The notes: generated from the letters alone by a model not told the origin. 45,718 bases of DNA from Streptomyces silaceus (GCF_001419745.1 NZ_LIRJ01000001.1:1-45718), one strand, 5' to 3'. Shown: positions 7,665 through 15,740, numbered from the stretch's first letter. Made by a program: numbers and translations.

Positions 7665-8657
7665 TCACGTCACCTGCGGCACCACCGCCACCGGGCAACC
7701 CGCGTGCAGCAGCACGGCGTTGGTGACGGAGCCGAGCATGCGGCCCGGCGCGAGCCTGCGGCGGTGGCGGCCGACCACGACCAGGTCGGCGGAGCGCGAG
7801 GCGTCGACGAGGTGACCCGCCGCGTCACCGGAGGGCACGCTCACGTCCACCGGCACGTCGGGGTACCGCCCGCGGAACGGGGCGAGCAGGCCTCCCGCGA
7901 GTCCCCCGTACTCCTTCTCCGTCTCCGCGTCCGCGACGGCGCTCATCACGAAGTCACCCGCGGCCGTGGAACTGAGGACGGGCCACGGGTAGGCGGCGAT
8001 CACCTGGAGCCGGGCCCCGCGCCGCGCGGCCTCCGCGAAGGCGAAGGCGATGGTGGCGTCGTCGGGCGCGGGCGCGGCGAGCCCGAGGACCACGCGGGGC
8101 CCGTCGGCCACGGCGGGGTCGTCCTCCGCCGCACGGCGCCGCCGCCCCGGCTCCGGGCTCGCGTCGGGCGCCGGGCGCACGACCACCACCGGGCAGGCCG
8201 CCTCGCGCGAGCACGCCAGGCCGTTCGAGCCGAGCAGCAGCCCGGTGAAGCCTCCCCGGCCGCGCGAGCCGAGGACCAGGAGCCCGGCGTCGTCGCCGAG
8301 CCGCGGCAGCTCGTACCGGGGGCCGCCGTCCACCGTGACGAACTCCAGCTCGGGCAGGTCCGCGCGTCCGTCCAGCAGGCCGCGGACGTGGTCGAGCACG
8401 GGATCGGACTCGGGGCGCTCCAACAGGGCCGTGAACGGCCCGTCGACGAGCGGTGTCCGGTACGAGCGCACATGCGCGATCCGCAGGCGCGCGCCGCGCA
8501 GCCGGGCGGCGGCCAGCGCCCACTCCAGGGCGCGGCCGCTGCCGGCCGAACCGTCCACGGCCACCACGACGGGCCGTCGCGCGTCCGATTCCCCTCCGCC
8601 CACGAGCCCGCTCGTGGCGGGCTCGTTCCCGACGCTGTCGACCGGCTCGCTGTTCAT
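7665..8657 (-). CDS. Tandem-domain universal stress protein
   Basis: This 330-residue protein has two UspA domains (about 28-160 and 188-328). The first ends with GSRGRGGFTGLLLGSN, matching the G-2x-G-9x-G-S ATP-binding pattern. In the second, GRHRRRLAPGRMLGS has Arg where the second Gly should be, so nucleotide binding may be kept only in domain one. Such proteins are cytoplasmic and in actinobacteria are often induced by hypoxia or stasis through DevR/DosR-type regulators. Two DosR-like boxes lie 35-72 bp upstream, which supports that here. It is convergent with the sugar operon and has the DUF397 gene 86 bp upstream on the same strand. Confidence 0.92.
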   Translation of the reverse strand: MNSEPVDSVGNEPATSGLVGGGESDARRPVVVAVDGSAGSGRALEWALAAARLRGARLRIAHVRSYRTPLVDGPFTALLERPESDPVLDHVRGLLDGRADLPELEFVTVDGGPRYELPRLGDDAGLLVLGSRGRGGFTGLLLGSNGLACSREAACPVVVVRPAPDASPEPGRRRRAAEDDPAVADGPRVVLGLAAPAPDDATIAFAFAEAARRGARLQVIAAYPWPVLSSTAAGDFVMSAVADAETEKEYGGLAGGLLAPFRGRYPDVPVDVSVPSGDAAGHLVDASRSADLVVVGRHRRRLAPGRMLGSVTNAVLLHAGCPVAVVPQVT

Positions 8658-8691
8658 GCCCTCAGCCTGGCGCGGCCCCGCCCGCGCGGGG

Positions 8692-8729
8692 AGGGCCGAA
8701 GGTCACCGTCGGCAGGGCCGAACGGCCTT
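8692..8729 (-). promoter_or_regulatory. Two tandem DosR/DevR-like boxes upstream of the universal stress protein
   Basis: Read on the minus strand, AAGGCCGTTCGGCCCT (8729-8714) and GGTGACCTTCGGCCCT (8707-8692) share TTCGGCCCT and lie 22 bp apart centre to centre, two helical turns. They resemble the GGGAC-TTC-GGCCC form of the mycobacterial dormancy box. The near copy ends 35 bp before the ATG. Assignment to a DevR/OsdR-type regulator is inference from the motif and the target gene. Confidence 0.55.
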
Positions 8730-8743
8730 GCGGCGGGCCGCTG

Positions 8744-8986
8744 TTACGTCAGGTCGAACTCGCCCTCGCGCGCGCCGTGCACGAAGGCTCCCCACTCGGC
8801 CGGAGTGAAGATCAAGGAGGGGGCCTCCGGGCGGCCGCCGTTGCGCATCGCGATGAAGCCCTCGACGAAGGCGATCTCCACGTCTCCGCGCCCCGCGCTG
8901 CTGGATCGCCAGTCGGCACTGCTGAGGTCGAGCTCCGGCTTGTCCCAGCCCGCGAGTGGGTGCTGCTGAATGGTGCTGTCGGCCAC
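8744..8986 (-). CDS. DUF397 protein
   Basis: This 80-residue protein carries the DUF397 signature: an N-terminal W-K-S-like segment (DLSSADWRSSSAG), VEIAFVEGFIAMRNG in place of the usual VEVA-LPGGVAVRDSK, and a closing LIFTPAEWGAFVHGAREGEFD. DUF397 proteins are small, usually sit beside an XRE-type helix-turn-helix regulator of the WhiJ type, and act with it in developmental control. No such regulator is present in this window, so this copy appears to be an orphan. It uses a TAA stop. Promoter elements were not identified in the 108 bp before it. Confidence 0.85.
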   Translation of the reverse strand: MADSTIQQHPLAGWDKPELDLSSADWRSSSAGRGDVEIAFVEGFIAMRNGGRPEAPSLIFTPAEWGAFVHGAREGEFDLT

Positions 8987-9094
8987 GTCCGTGCTCCTCC
9001 CGAATGCGTCGTCCGGCGCCAGCCTAGCTTTCGCTTCCGGCGCCGCACAGGCCGCGACGGAAGGACCACGGCCCGGCCCGCGCCGCGTCCACCC

Positions 9095-10297
9095 TCACGT
9101 GGTGGGCGGCTCCGCCCCGACGAGCCACATCGCGAAGAACTGCGAGCCGCCGCCATAGGCGTGCCCAAGTGCCCTGCGGGCCCCGTCCACTTGATGTTCT
9201 CCGGCCTGGCCGCGCACCTGAAGTGCCGCCTCGGCGAAGCGGATCATGCCGGACGCGCCGATGGGATTGGTCGACAGGACACCGCCCGACATGTTGACCG
9301 GGAGGTCGCCGTCCAGCTCGGTCACGCCGGACTCGGTGAGCTTCCAGCCCTCGCCCTCGGCCGCGAAACCGAGGTTCTCCAGCCACATCGGCTCGTACCA
9401 GGAGAACGGCACGTACATCTCGACCGCGTCGATCTCCCGGCGCGGGTCCGCGATGCCGGCCTGCCGGTACACGTCGGCCGCGCAGTCCTTGCCCGCCCGG
9501 GGCGAGACGAAGTCCTTGCCCGCGAAGAGCGTCGGTTCGCTGCGCATCGCGCCGCCGTGCATCCAGGCGGGCGGACGCGGCGAACGGGCCGCGCCCGCAC
9601 GGTCGGTGAGGATCATCGCGCAGGCGCCGTCGGACGACGGGCAGGTCTCGGAGTAGCGGATCGGGTCCCAGAGCATGGGCGAGGCCTGGACCTTCTCCAG
9701 GGTGATGTCCTGCTCGTGGAGGTGGGCGTAGGGGTTCTTCAGGGCGTTGCGGCGGTCCTTGTACGCGACGAGGGAGCCGACGGTGTCGGGGGCTCCGGTG
9801 CGCCGCATGTACGCGCGCACGTGCGGGGCGAAGAAACCGCCCGCGCCCGCGAGCAGCGGCTGCTGGAACGGGATGGGCAGCGACAGGCCCCACATCGCGT
9901 TGGATTCCGACTGCTTTTCGAAGGCGAGGGTCAGGACGGTGCCGTGGACGCGGCCCGCGACGAGGTTCGCGGCGACGAGGGCGGTGGAGCCGCCGACGGA
10001 GCCCGCCGTGTGGACGCGGAGCATCGGTTTGCCGACGGCGCCGAGCGCGTCGGCGAGGTACAGCTCCGGCATCATGACGCCCTCGAAGAAGTCGGGCGCC
10101 TTGCCGATGACGACGGCGTCGATGTCGGCCCAGGTCAACTCGGCGTCCGCCAGGGCACGTCGGGCAGCCTCGCGGACCAGACCGGCGATCGACACGTCGC
10201 GCCGCGCGGCCACGTGCTTGGTCTGCCCGATCCCCACGACGGCGACCGGTTCCTTTCCTGCCGAACCGCCCGCCTGACTCCTCACCGGACTGTTCAT
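9095..10297 (-). CDS. Thiolase-fold lipid-transfer protein, Ltp2-like retro-aldolase candidate
   Basis: This 400-residue thiolase-superfamily protein begins VAVVGIGQTKH. Where SCP-x thiolases have the nucleophile in NCSTGSTAL, this one reads GSVGGSTAL, placing Ser100 at the Cys position. The usual HDCF motif reads MYVPF (Tyr295) and GHP reads TNP, so all classical thiolase catalytic residues are changed. Actinobacterial Ltp2 proteins, which cleave steroid side-chain beta-hydroxy acyl-CoAs in a complex with a DUF35 domain, also lack Cys and depend on tyrosines. Tyr295 and Tyr381 (AYGGGSQ) are candidates. The ATG overlaps the stop of the upstream gene (ATGA), showing translational coupling to its partner and to the DUF35 gene. 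Confidence 0.85.
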   Translation of the reverse strand: MNSPVRSQAGGSAGKEPVAVVGIGQTKHVAARRDVSIAGLVREAARRALADAELTWADIDAVVIGKAPDFFEGVMMPELYLADALGAVGKPMLRVHTAGSVGGSTALVAANLVAGRVHGTVLTLAFEKQSESNAMWGLSLPIPFQQPLLAGAGGFFAPHVRAYMRRTGAPDTVGSLVAYKDRRNALKNPYAHLHEQDITLEKVQASPMLWDPIRYSETCPSSDGACAMILTDRAGAARSPRPPAWMHGGAMRSEPTLFAGKDFVSPRAGKDCAADVYRQAGIADPRREIDAVEMYVPFSWYEPMWLENLGFAAEGEGWKLTESGVTELDGDLPVNMSGGVLSTNPIGASGMIRFAEAALQVRGQAGEHQVDGARRALGHAYGGGSQFFAMWLVGAEPPTT

Positions 10298-11373
10298 CGG
10301 GCGTCTCCTTCCAGGACGGCGACCAGGTTCTGCTGGAGGCAGGGCCCGGACGTGGCGTGCGCGACGGCACGGTCGGACTCCCCGCGGTGGATGCGGGCGG
10401 CGGCCTCGCCGAGCCGGATGAGCCCCGCGGCCATCACGGGGTTGGCGGCGAGCGCGCCGCCGGACGGGTTGACGGCGACGTCGTCGCCGAGCCGCAGCGC
10501 CTTGCGCAGGACGACCTCCTGGGAGGTGAAGGGGGCGTGCAACTCGGCCGTGTCGACGGGCCGTTCGAAGAGCCCGGCCCGTTCGGCGGCCAGCCGGGTC
10601 GACGGCGAGTCGGTGAGGTCGCGCACGCCGAGGCCGTGGGCCTCGATGCGGTGGTCGATGCCCCGGATCCACGCGGGCCGCTCGCACAGCGCCCCGGCCC
10701 GCTCGCCCGCGGCGAGGACCACGGCGGCGGCCCCGTCGCCGATCGGCGGGCAGTCTCCGGTGCGCAGCGGGCGTACGAGATAGTCGCCCTGCGCCACCGG
10801 ACCCCGCAGCTGCGCATGGGAGTTGGCGGCGGCGTCGGTGCGGCTGCGGTGGGCGACTCCGGCGAGCGCGGGCTCGTCGGTCTCGCCGGCGTCGATGAGC
10901 GCCTGCGCCTGGAGCGCGGCGAGCGCCACGGAGTCGGGCCACAGCGGCGCCACGTAGTACGGGTCGAGCTGGCGGGTCAGGACGTCGCGCACGGAGCCGG
11001 GCGAGGACTTGCCGTAGGAGTAGACGAGCGCGGTGTCGGCCTCGCCGGTCTGGAGTTTCACCCAGGCCTCGTACAGCGCCCAGGCGCCGTCCATCTCGAC
11101 GTGGGACTCGGAGATCGGCGGCCAGGCACCCACCCCGTCGAGCGCCATCGTGAAGGAGAAGGCGCGGCCCGCGAGGTAGTCCGAGGACCCCGAGCAGGTG
11201 AAACCGATGTCACTGGTCCTCAGGCCGGTGGCGGCGAGGACCTCGTGCAGCACCGGCATGAGCATCTCGACCTCGGAGAGCTCGTCGGTGGAGCGCAGGT
11301 GGTCGCTCTGCCCGAAGGCGACGACGGCGACGTCCCGGGCGGGCCGCCGCGCGGCGGACGGTGACGACGGCAT
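10294..11373 (-). CDS. Thiolase-like lipid-transfer protein, partner subunit
   Basis: This 359-residue thiolase-fold protein starts DVAVVAFGQSDHLR. The nucleophile position of the CxxG motif reads EMDG, so Glu93 replaces Cys, and the GHP motif reads AANP. The ELHAPF stretch keeps its His (279). It lacks the condensing nucleophile and is probably either a non-condensing enzyme or a structural partner of the neighbouring 400-residue protein. The stop overlaps that gene's start by 4 bp. Its own start directly follows the DUF35 stop with no spacer. The arrangement DUF35, Ltp, Ltp matches acyl-CoA retro-aldolase gene sets in steroid-degrading actinobacteria, but the substrate here is unknown. Confidence 0.82.
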   Translation of the reverse strand: MPSSPSAARRPARDVAVVAFGQSDHLRSTDELSEVEMLMPVLHEVLAATGLRTSDIGFTCSGSSDYLAGRAFSFTMALDGVGAWPPISESHVEMDGAWALYEAWVKLQTGEADTALVYSYGKSSPGSVRDVLTRQLDPYYVAPLWPDSVALAALQAQALIDAGETDEPALAGVAHRSRTDAAANSHAQLRGPVAQGDYLVRPLRTGDCPPIGDGAAAVVLAAGERAGALCERPAWIRGIDHRIEAHGLGVRDLTDSPSTRLAAERAGLFERPVDTAELHAPFTSQEVVLRKALRLGDDVAVNPSGGALAANPVMAAGLIRLGEAAARIHRGESDRAVAHATSGPCLQQNLVAVLEGDAR

Positions 11374-12336
11374 CTACACCAGCTCCTTGTACGTGTCGTA
11401 GTCGGCGTCGGGTTCCCCCGTGGGCCGGTAGTGGTCGGGGTAGCGGCCGCCCTCGGTCCACACGGGTTCGACGCGCAGGCCCATGCGGACCTGGTCGTAG
11501 GGGATGCCCGCGATGCGGGCGTGGAGGGCGAGGTCCGCGCCGTCGAGGGCGATGTGCGCGTAGACGTAGGGGACCTCGATGTCGAGGTTCTTCGCCTTGA
11601 TGTTGACGATGCAGTACGTCGTGACGGTGCCGCGCGGTCCGACCTCGACGCGGTCCGTCGTGGCGACGCCGCAGGTGGGGCAGGCGCCCCGGGGCGGGAC
11701 GTAGACCTTGCGGCAGGAGGGGCAGCGCTCGCCGACGGTCCTCTGGTCGGAGAGGGCGTGGATGTAGGCGGACTGGGCGCGCCCGGGCGAGTAGGTGTAG
11801 TCGAGCCGCGCGGCCGCGACGATGCCGCTGACGGGCTCGGTGAACTCGCCCGTGTGCGGGGCGGGTCGGCCGCCTTCCTCCTGCCCTTCGTACGGCTCGA
11901 AGCAGGCGATGTCCGTGATGGCGCCGACGCGTTCGGCGGCCCAGCGGACGCGGACGCGCATGCCGGTGCGCACGGCGTCGGGGCCGGGCGCGTCGAGGGC
12001 GTGGAGCAGGGCGGTGTCGGCGCCGTCGAGCGTGACGAGGACCCAGGCGAAGGGGGTGTCCAGGGGCTGGCCGCGGCGGGGTTCGTGGTTCCAGGCCCAG
12101 GTGGTGACGGTGCCGGTCGTGGCGACCTCGACCAGGTCCCGTATCTCTTCGGCGGTCACCGGGTCGTACTCGACGGGCGGCACGAGTGTCCGGCCGTCGC
12201 CGGTCCTGACCCCGAGCACGGTGCGTTCGCGCAGCCCGGTGAGGAAGGCGCTCTGCACGGGCCCGAGGGAGCGGGTGAAGGGGAACTCGACGACGAGAGG
12301 CGCGCGCAGCACCTCCGGCGAGGGGGCGGATGCCAT
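11374..12336 (-). CDS. Tandem DUF35 (zinc ribbon + OB fold) protein
   Basis: This 320-residue protein consists of two homologous DUF35 units, about 19-133 and 180-293. Matching pieces include FTRSLGPVQSAFLTGL with YTYSPGRAQSAYIHAL, VEVATTGTVTTW with VEVGPRGTVTTY, and LDGADTALLHAL with LDGADLALHARI. The second unit keeps the zinc ribbon (Cys205, 208, 219, 222). In the first, those positions read GVRTGDGRTLVPPVEYDP and have no Cys. DUF35 proteins bind thiolase-fold enzymes, for example the DUF35 domain of ChsH2 with Ltp2, so this is probably the obligate partner of the two genes that follow it without a gap. ATG start with GGAG about 9 bases upstream. Confidence 0.88.
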   Translation of the reverse strand: MASAPSPEVLRAPLVVEFPFTRSLGPVQSAFLTGLRERTVLGVRTGDGRTLVPPVEYDPVTAEEIRDLVEVATTGTVTTWAWNHEPRRGQPLDTPFAWVLVTLDGADTALLHALDAPGPDAVRTGMRVRVRWAAERVGAITDIACFEPYEGQEEGGRPAPHTGEFTEPVSGIVAAARLDYTYSPGRAQSAYIHALSDQRTVGERCPSCRKVYVPPRGACPTCGVATTDRVEVGPRGTVTTYCIVNIKAKNLDIEVPYVYAHIALDGADLALHARIAGIPYDQVRMGLRVEPVWTEGGRYPDHYRPTGEPDADYDTYKELV

Positions 12337-12367
12337 GAGGGGAACTCCGTTTCCAGGTGACGGGGAA

Positions 12368-12388
12368 CGCGCCCCGGAGAGGGGCGCG
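12368..12388. terminator. Intercistronic hairpin between crotonase and DUF35 genes
   Basis: CGCGCCCC at 12368-12375 pairs with GGGGCGCG at 12381-12388 across a 5-base loop, lying 32 bp before the DUF35 start codon. It could reduce read-through from the crotonase gene or stabilise the downstream message. No further regulatory element is visible in the 98-bp gap. Confidence 0.4.
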
Positions 12389-12434
12389 AGGAACTGCGTG
12401 ACCAGCCACGACGGCCCCGCAGCCGAGGAACGGT

Positions 12435-13235
12435 CTACGCGCGCCGGAAGACGGGCGCCCGCTTCTCCGCGAAGGCCCGCGCCCCCTCCTTCGCGTCGGC
12501 CGTGTCGAACACGGGCCACCCCCGCTTCAGCTCGGCGGCGAGCCCGTCGGCCTCCGTCATCTCGGCCGTCTCGTACACGGACGCCTTGACCGCCTCGACC
12601 GCCAGCGGCCCGCACGCGTTGATCTGCTCGGCGACGGCGAGGGCACTCTCCAGCGCCGTGCCGTCCGGGACGACCCGTCCGATGAGCCCGATCGACGCCG
12701 CCTCGGCCGCCGAGTAGGGGCGCCCGGTGAGGAGCATCTCCAGGGCGTGCGTACGAGGGATCTGGCGGGGCAGTCGCACGGTCGAGCCGCCGATCGGGAA
12801 CAGGCCGCGCTTGACCTCGAAGAGCCCGAACGTCGCCGACTCGCCCGCGACGCGGATGTCGGTGCCCTGGAGGATCTCGGTGCCGCCCGCCACGCAGTGG
12901 CCCTCGACGGCGGCGATGACGGGTTTGCGGGGCCGGTGGTGGCGCAGCATCGCCTTCCAGTGCAGATCGGGGTCGGCCTGGAGCCGGTCCCGGTACTGCT
13001 GGCCCTCCATGCCCTTGCCGGCGAGGGCCTTGAGGTCCATGCCCGCGCAGAAGGAACCGCCCGCGCCGGTGAGCACGATCGAGCGGATGCCGTCGTCCTC
13101 GTCGGCCGCGACCCATCCGTCGTAGAGGCCGACGAGCATGGCCAGGGACAGCGCGTTCTTCGCCTCGGGCCTGTTCAGCGTGAGTATCAGTGTGGCGCCC
13201 TCGCGCCGCACGGAGAGGTGTTCGGTCCCACCCAT
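12435..13235 (-). CDS. Crotonase/enoyl-CoA hydratase family protein
   Basis: This 266-residue crotonase has the CoA oxyanion-hole segments TGAGGSFCAGMDLKAL and AAVEGHCVAGGTEI. Glutamates stand at both hydratase positions (GGTEILQGTD and FGLFEVKRG), so ordinary 2-enoyl-CoA hydration is expected. The start at 13235 (MGGTEHLSV) was chosen because GGAGGGAG lies about 9 bases upstream; in-frame starts at 13253 and 13286 would add a low-complexity N-terminus. It is the first gene of a minus-strand run to the DUF35 and thiolase-like genes and is divergent from an acyl-CoA synthetase, with a 15-bp dyad between them. The substrate is probably a branched or cyclic acyl-CoA, by context only. Confidence 0.88.
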   Translation of the reverse strand: MGGTEHLSVRREGATLILTLNRPEAKNALSLAMLVGLYDGWVAADEDDGIRSIVLTGAGGSFCAGMDLKALAGKGMEGQQYRDRLQADPDLHWKAMLRHHRPRKPVIAAVEGHCVAGGTEILQGTDIRVAGESATFGLFEVKRGLFPIGGSTVRLPRQIPRTHALEMLLTGRPYSAAEAASIGLIGRVVPDGTALESALAVAEQINACGPLAVEAVKASVYETAEMTEADGLAAELKRGWPVFDTADAKEGARAFAEKRAPVFRRA

Positions 13236-13333
13236 GTGCCGTGCTCCCTCCATCGGCCGTCGCCGGGCGACTGCCCCGTCGCCCACGGACCTGGAACAGG
13301 TTGCAGTAGGCGGAGAGCCAGTTCAAGAGTTTT

Positions 13334-13348
13334 CTGACAGTCAGTCAG
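13334..13348. promoter_or_regulatory. CTGAC-N5-GTCAG operator between crotonase and acyl-CoA synthetase
   Basis: CTGAC-AGTCA-GTCAG is a 15-bp dyad with perfect 5-bp arms, flanked by TTTT on the left and TTTTC on the right. It lies in the 221-bp divergent promoter region, so one protein could control both directions. A near-identical arrangement occurs at 27138-27152. TetR-family binding is the likeliest explanation. Confidence 0.55.
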
Positions 13349-13400
13349 TTTTCTTCTGCGGGGGCCCTTCCCACTTGTGGGTGCCTCTGCTCTGATGACC

Positions 13401-13422
13401 GCCAAGCCAATCGCCAAGCCAG
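13401..13422. repeat. Direct repeat GCCAAGCCA before the acyl-CoA synthetase gene
   Basis: GCCAAGCCAA at 13401-13410 and GCCAAGCCAG at 13413-13422 stand 12 bp apart, followed by GCTTGG, which is the inverse of CCAAGC. The cluster lies 35-56 bp before the GTG start and may be an additional operator; no known consensus was recognised. Confidence 0.35.
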
Positions 13423-13456
13423 ACGTCGCTTGGACTCCGGGGTCAGGAGGAGCACG

Positions 13457-15082
13457 GTGGAGTACAACCTTGCCGACCTGTTCGAGTCGGTCGTCGACGT
13501 GGTCCCCGACCGCGAGGCGCTCGTGTACATCGACCATCCCGGCACGGGCGCGGAGCGCCGTCTGACCTACGCCGAGCTCGACGCCGCCGCCAACCGCGTG
13601 GCGCACCACCTGATCGACAGCGGCCTGAAGCCGGGCGAGCACCTGGGTCTGCACCTGTACAACGGCGTGGAGTACCTGCAGACGGTCCTGGCCTGCCTCA
13701 AGGCACGTCTCGTGCCGGTCAACGTCAACTACCGCTACGTCGAGGAGGAGTTGGTCTACCTCTACCGCGACGCCGACCTCGCCGCGCTGGTCTTCGACGC
13801 CGAGTTCACCGAGCGGGTCGCGGCCGCGCTGCCGCGCACGGACAAGCTGCGGCATCTGATACGGGTGGGCGCGCCGCCCGCCGGCGCCCCGGCGCTCGAC
13901 GTGGTGGCCTTCGCCGACGCGGAGAGCGCGGGCTCGCCGGAGCGCGGCTTCGGACCGCGCTCGGCGGACGATCTGTTCATCATCTACACCGGCGGCACGA
14001 CCGGCATGCCCAAGGGCGTCATGTGGCGCCAGGAGGACCTGTTCTTCGCCGGGCTCTTCGGCGGCGAGCCGGCGGGCGACCCGGTCAAGCGCCCCGAGGA
14101 GCTCGCCGAGCGCGTCGCGGCGGGCGGCCCCGGCATCACCTTCTTCCCCACTCCCCCACTGATGCACGGCACGTCGACGCTGACCTCGTTCATCGCCTTC
14201 AACTACGGTCAGCGGGTGGCCATTCACCGCAAGTACGTGCCCGAGGAAGTGCTCCGCACGATCGAGAAGGAGAAGGTCTCCAGCGTGTCGCTGGTCGGCG
14301 ACGCGATGCTCAGGCCACTCGTCGACGCGCTGCGCGGACCGCTCAGGGGTACCGACCTGTCGTCGCTGTTCAGCGTCTCCTCGTCCGGGGCGATCATGTC
14401 GGAGACGGTGCGCGCCCAGTTCCAGGAACTGGTGCCGAACGTACTGCTCCTGAACAACTTCGGCTCCTCCGAGTCCGGCTCCAACGGCAAGGCCACGGAC
14501 GACTCGGGCCCGGAGAAGGGCTTCCGCCTGGAGGTCAACGAGCGGACGCGGGTGGTGGATCCGGCGACGCACGATCCCGTCCCGGTGGGCGAGGTGGGCC
14601 GCCTCGCGCAGCGCGGCCATGTCCCGCTCGGCTACTACAACGACCCGGCGAAGACCGCCGAGACCTTCTTCCAGAAGGGCGACGAGCGCTGGGTGCTGCT
14701 CGGCGACATGGCGACGGTCGACGAGGACGGCATCGTCACCGTGCTCGGGCGCGGCTCGCAGTGCATCAACACGGGCGGCGAGAAGGTGTATCCGGAGGAG
14801 GTCGAGCAGGCCCTGAAGTCCCATCCGGACGTGTACGACGCGCTGGTCGCCGGAGTACCGGACGAGCGCTGGGGCAACCGGGTGGCCGCCGTCGTCCAAC
14901 TGCGCCCCGACGCCCCCTCGTTGGACCTGACCGCGATCCAGACGCACTGCCGGGCCCTGCTCGCGGGCTACAAGATCCCGCGCGCCGTCGTCGTCACGGA
15001 CCACATCCAGCGCTCGCCGAGCGGCAAGGCGGACTACCGCTGGGCCAAGTCGGTCGCCTCCCAGGGAGCGCGCGAACAGTAG
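13457..15082 (+). CDS. FadD-type acyl-CoA synthetase
   Basis: This 541-residue adenylate-forming enzyme has the P-loop YTGGTTGMPKGVMW near residue 178, the LLNNFGSSESG motif, the hinge GDMATVDEDGIVTVLGRGSQCINTGGEKVYPEE, and the A10-type SPSGKADYRW with its catalytic Lys near the C-terminus. The GGTTGMPKGVMW form is typical of mycobacterial FadD17/FadD19-like synthetases that activate steroid or branched side-chain acids. GTG at 13457 is the start, directly after a strong GGAGGAG. It is divergent from the crotonase/DUF35/thiolase-like genes and most likely supplies their acyl-CoA substrate. Confidence 0.9.
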   Translation: MEYNLADLFESVVDVVPDREALVYIDHPGTGAERRLTYAELDAAANRVAHHLIDSGLKPGEHLGLHLYNGVEYLQTVLACLKARLVPVNVNYRYVEEELVYLYRDADLAALVFDAEFTERVAAALPRTDKLRHLIRVGAPPAGAPALDVVAFADAESAGSPERGFGPRSADDLFIIYTGGTTGMPKGVMWRQEDLFFAGLFGGEPAGDPVKRPEELAERVAAGGPGITFFPTPPLMHGTSTLTSFIAFNYGQRVAIHRKYVPEEVLRTIEKEKVSSVSLVGDAMLRPLVDALRGPLRGTDLSSLFSVSSSGAIMSETVRAQFQELVPNVLLLNNFGSSESGSNGKATDDSGPEKGFRLEVNERTRVVDPATHDPVPVGEVGRLAQRGHVPLGYYNDPAKTAETFFQKGDERWVLLGDMATVDEDGIVTVLGRGSQCINTGGEKVYPEEVEQALKSHPDVYDALVAGVPDERWGNRVAAVVQLRPDAPSLDLTAIQTHCRALLAGYKIPRAVVVTDHIQRSPSGKADYRWAKSVASQGAREQ

Positions 15083-15134
15083 CGGCGGCCACCCTTCCGC
15101 TTCCCCGGCACTCCGGTCGAAGGCCCAGGTCAGC

Positions 15135-15157
15135 TCTGATTAGACTGGCTGGTCAGA
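15135..15157. promoter_or_regulatory. TCTGA-N13-TCAGA dyad upstream of the 15213 gene
   Basis: TCTGA (15135-15139) and TCAGA (15153-15157) form an inverted repeat with a 13-bp spacer that includes TAGACT, a possible -10 element. It resembles the outer half-sites of the dyads at 13334 and 27138, but the spacing differs, so a shared regulator is only a possibility. Confidence 0.3.
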
Positions 15158-15212
15158 TCATTGGACGTGTGACACGACGGCCCGGCCGTCGCCGGGGAGT
15201 AGTGAGCAGCCG

Positions 15213-15740
15213 ATGGCCATGGTGGGCCTGTTCTGGATCGCCGAGGGCGACGTGTACGTGGGCGCGAAGCCGTCCGGCCTTGCGCCCGGCGTCCGCCTGA
15301 CCCCCGAGGGCGTGGAGGCGCTCGGCGACGGACAGGCCCGCCTGTACCTGTGGGAGGACGTGGAGTCCCTCACCGTGGCGGACGTGCCCGCCAAGTCGCT
15401 GATGCGGCGGGTCGGCACGGTCACGCGCCTCACCCTGGGCACGGTGAAGGAGCTGGCCATGCCCGTGGGCCCCGGCATGGTCGAGGAGGCCCCGGCGATG
15501 ATGACGGTGCGCGTGCGCACGTCCGCCGGCGAACGCGAGCTGTCGGCCTACGTCGCCGCCTCCGCCGGCTACCCCAGGACCGAGGTCGACCTCTCCCGCG
15601 CCCTGCTCGCCCGCCTCACGGAGGGCGCCGCGACGATGTCCACGACGCTGGCGGCCATGTCGGAGTGGGGCCGCGGCGCGGAGGGCGCGTCGCCGCGCGG
15701 GGCGGAGCGGGAGAAGCTGCTGCGCGGCTGGGTGGGCTAG
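15213..15740 (+). CDS. Hypothetical protein
   Basis: I do not recognise a family for this 175-residue protein. It begins with a short hydrophobic stretch (MVGLFWIAEGDVYVGA), then alternates beta-like strands with charged turns (LYLWEDVESLTVADVP, MMTVRVRTSAGERELSAYVAA), and ends in a Gly/Arg-rich tail. It has no signal peptide, membrane helix or catalytic motif and is probably a small cytoplasmic beta-rich protein. Codon use is the same as in its neighbours. An ATG two codons later is an equally good start. It lies 130 bp after the acyl-CoA synthetase and converges on a cupin gene. Confidence 0.75.
   Translation: MAMVGLFWIAEGDVYVGAKPSGLAPGVRLTPEGVEALGDGQARLYLWEDVESLTVADVPAKSLMRRVGTVTRLTLGTVKELAMPVGPGMVEEAPAMMTVRVRTSAGERELSAYVAASAGYPRTEVDLSRALLARLTEGAATMSTTLAAMSEWGRGAEGASPRGAEREKLLRGWVG

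Noticed and set aside
8453..10783. A 776-residue plus-strand open frame opposite the stress protein, DUF397 and thiolase-like genes
   Set aside because: It is a frame shadow without motifs; three minus-strand families explain the region.
13286..13330. AACAGGTT-like sequence as a KstR (cholesterol regulator) site
   Set aside because: It does not fit the TnnAACnnGTTnnA spacing well enough, and the nearby CTGAC-N5-GTCAG dyad is a better operator candidate.
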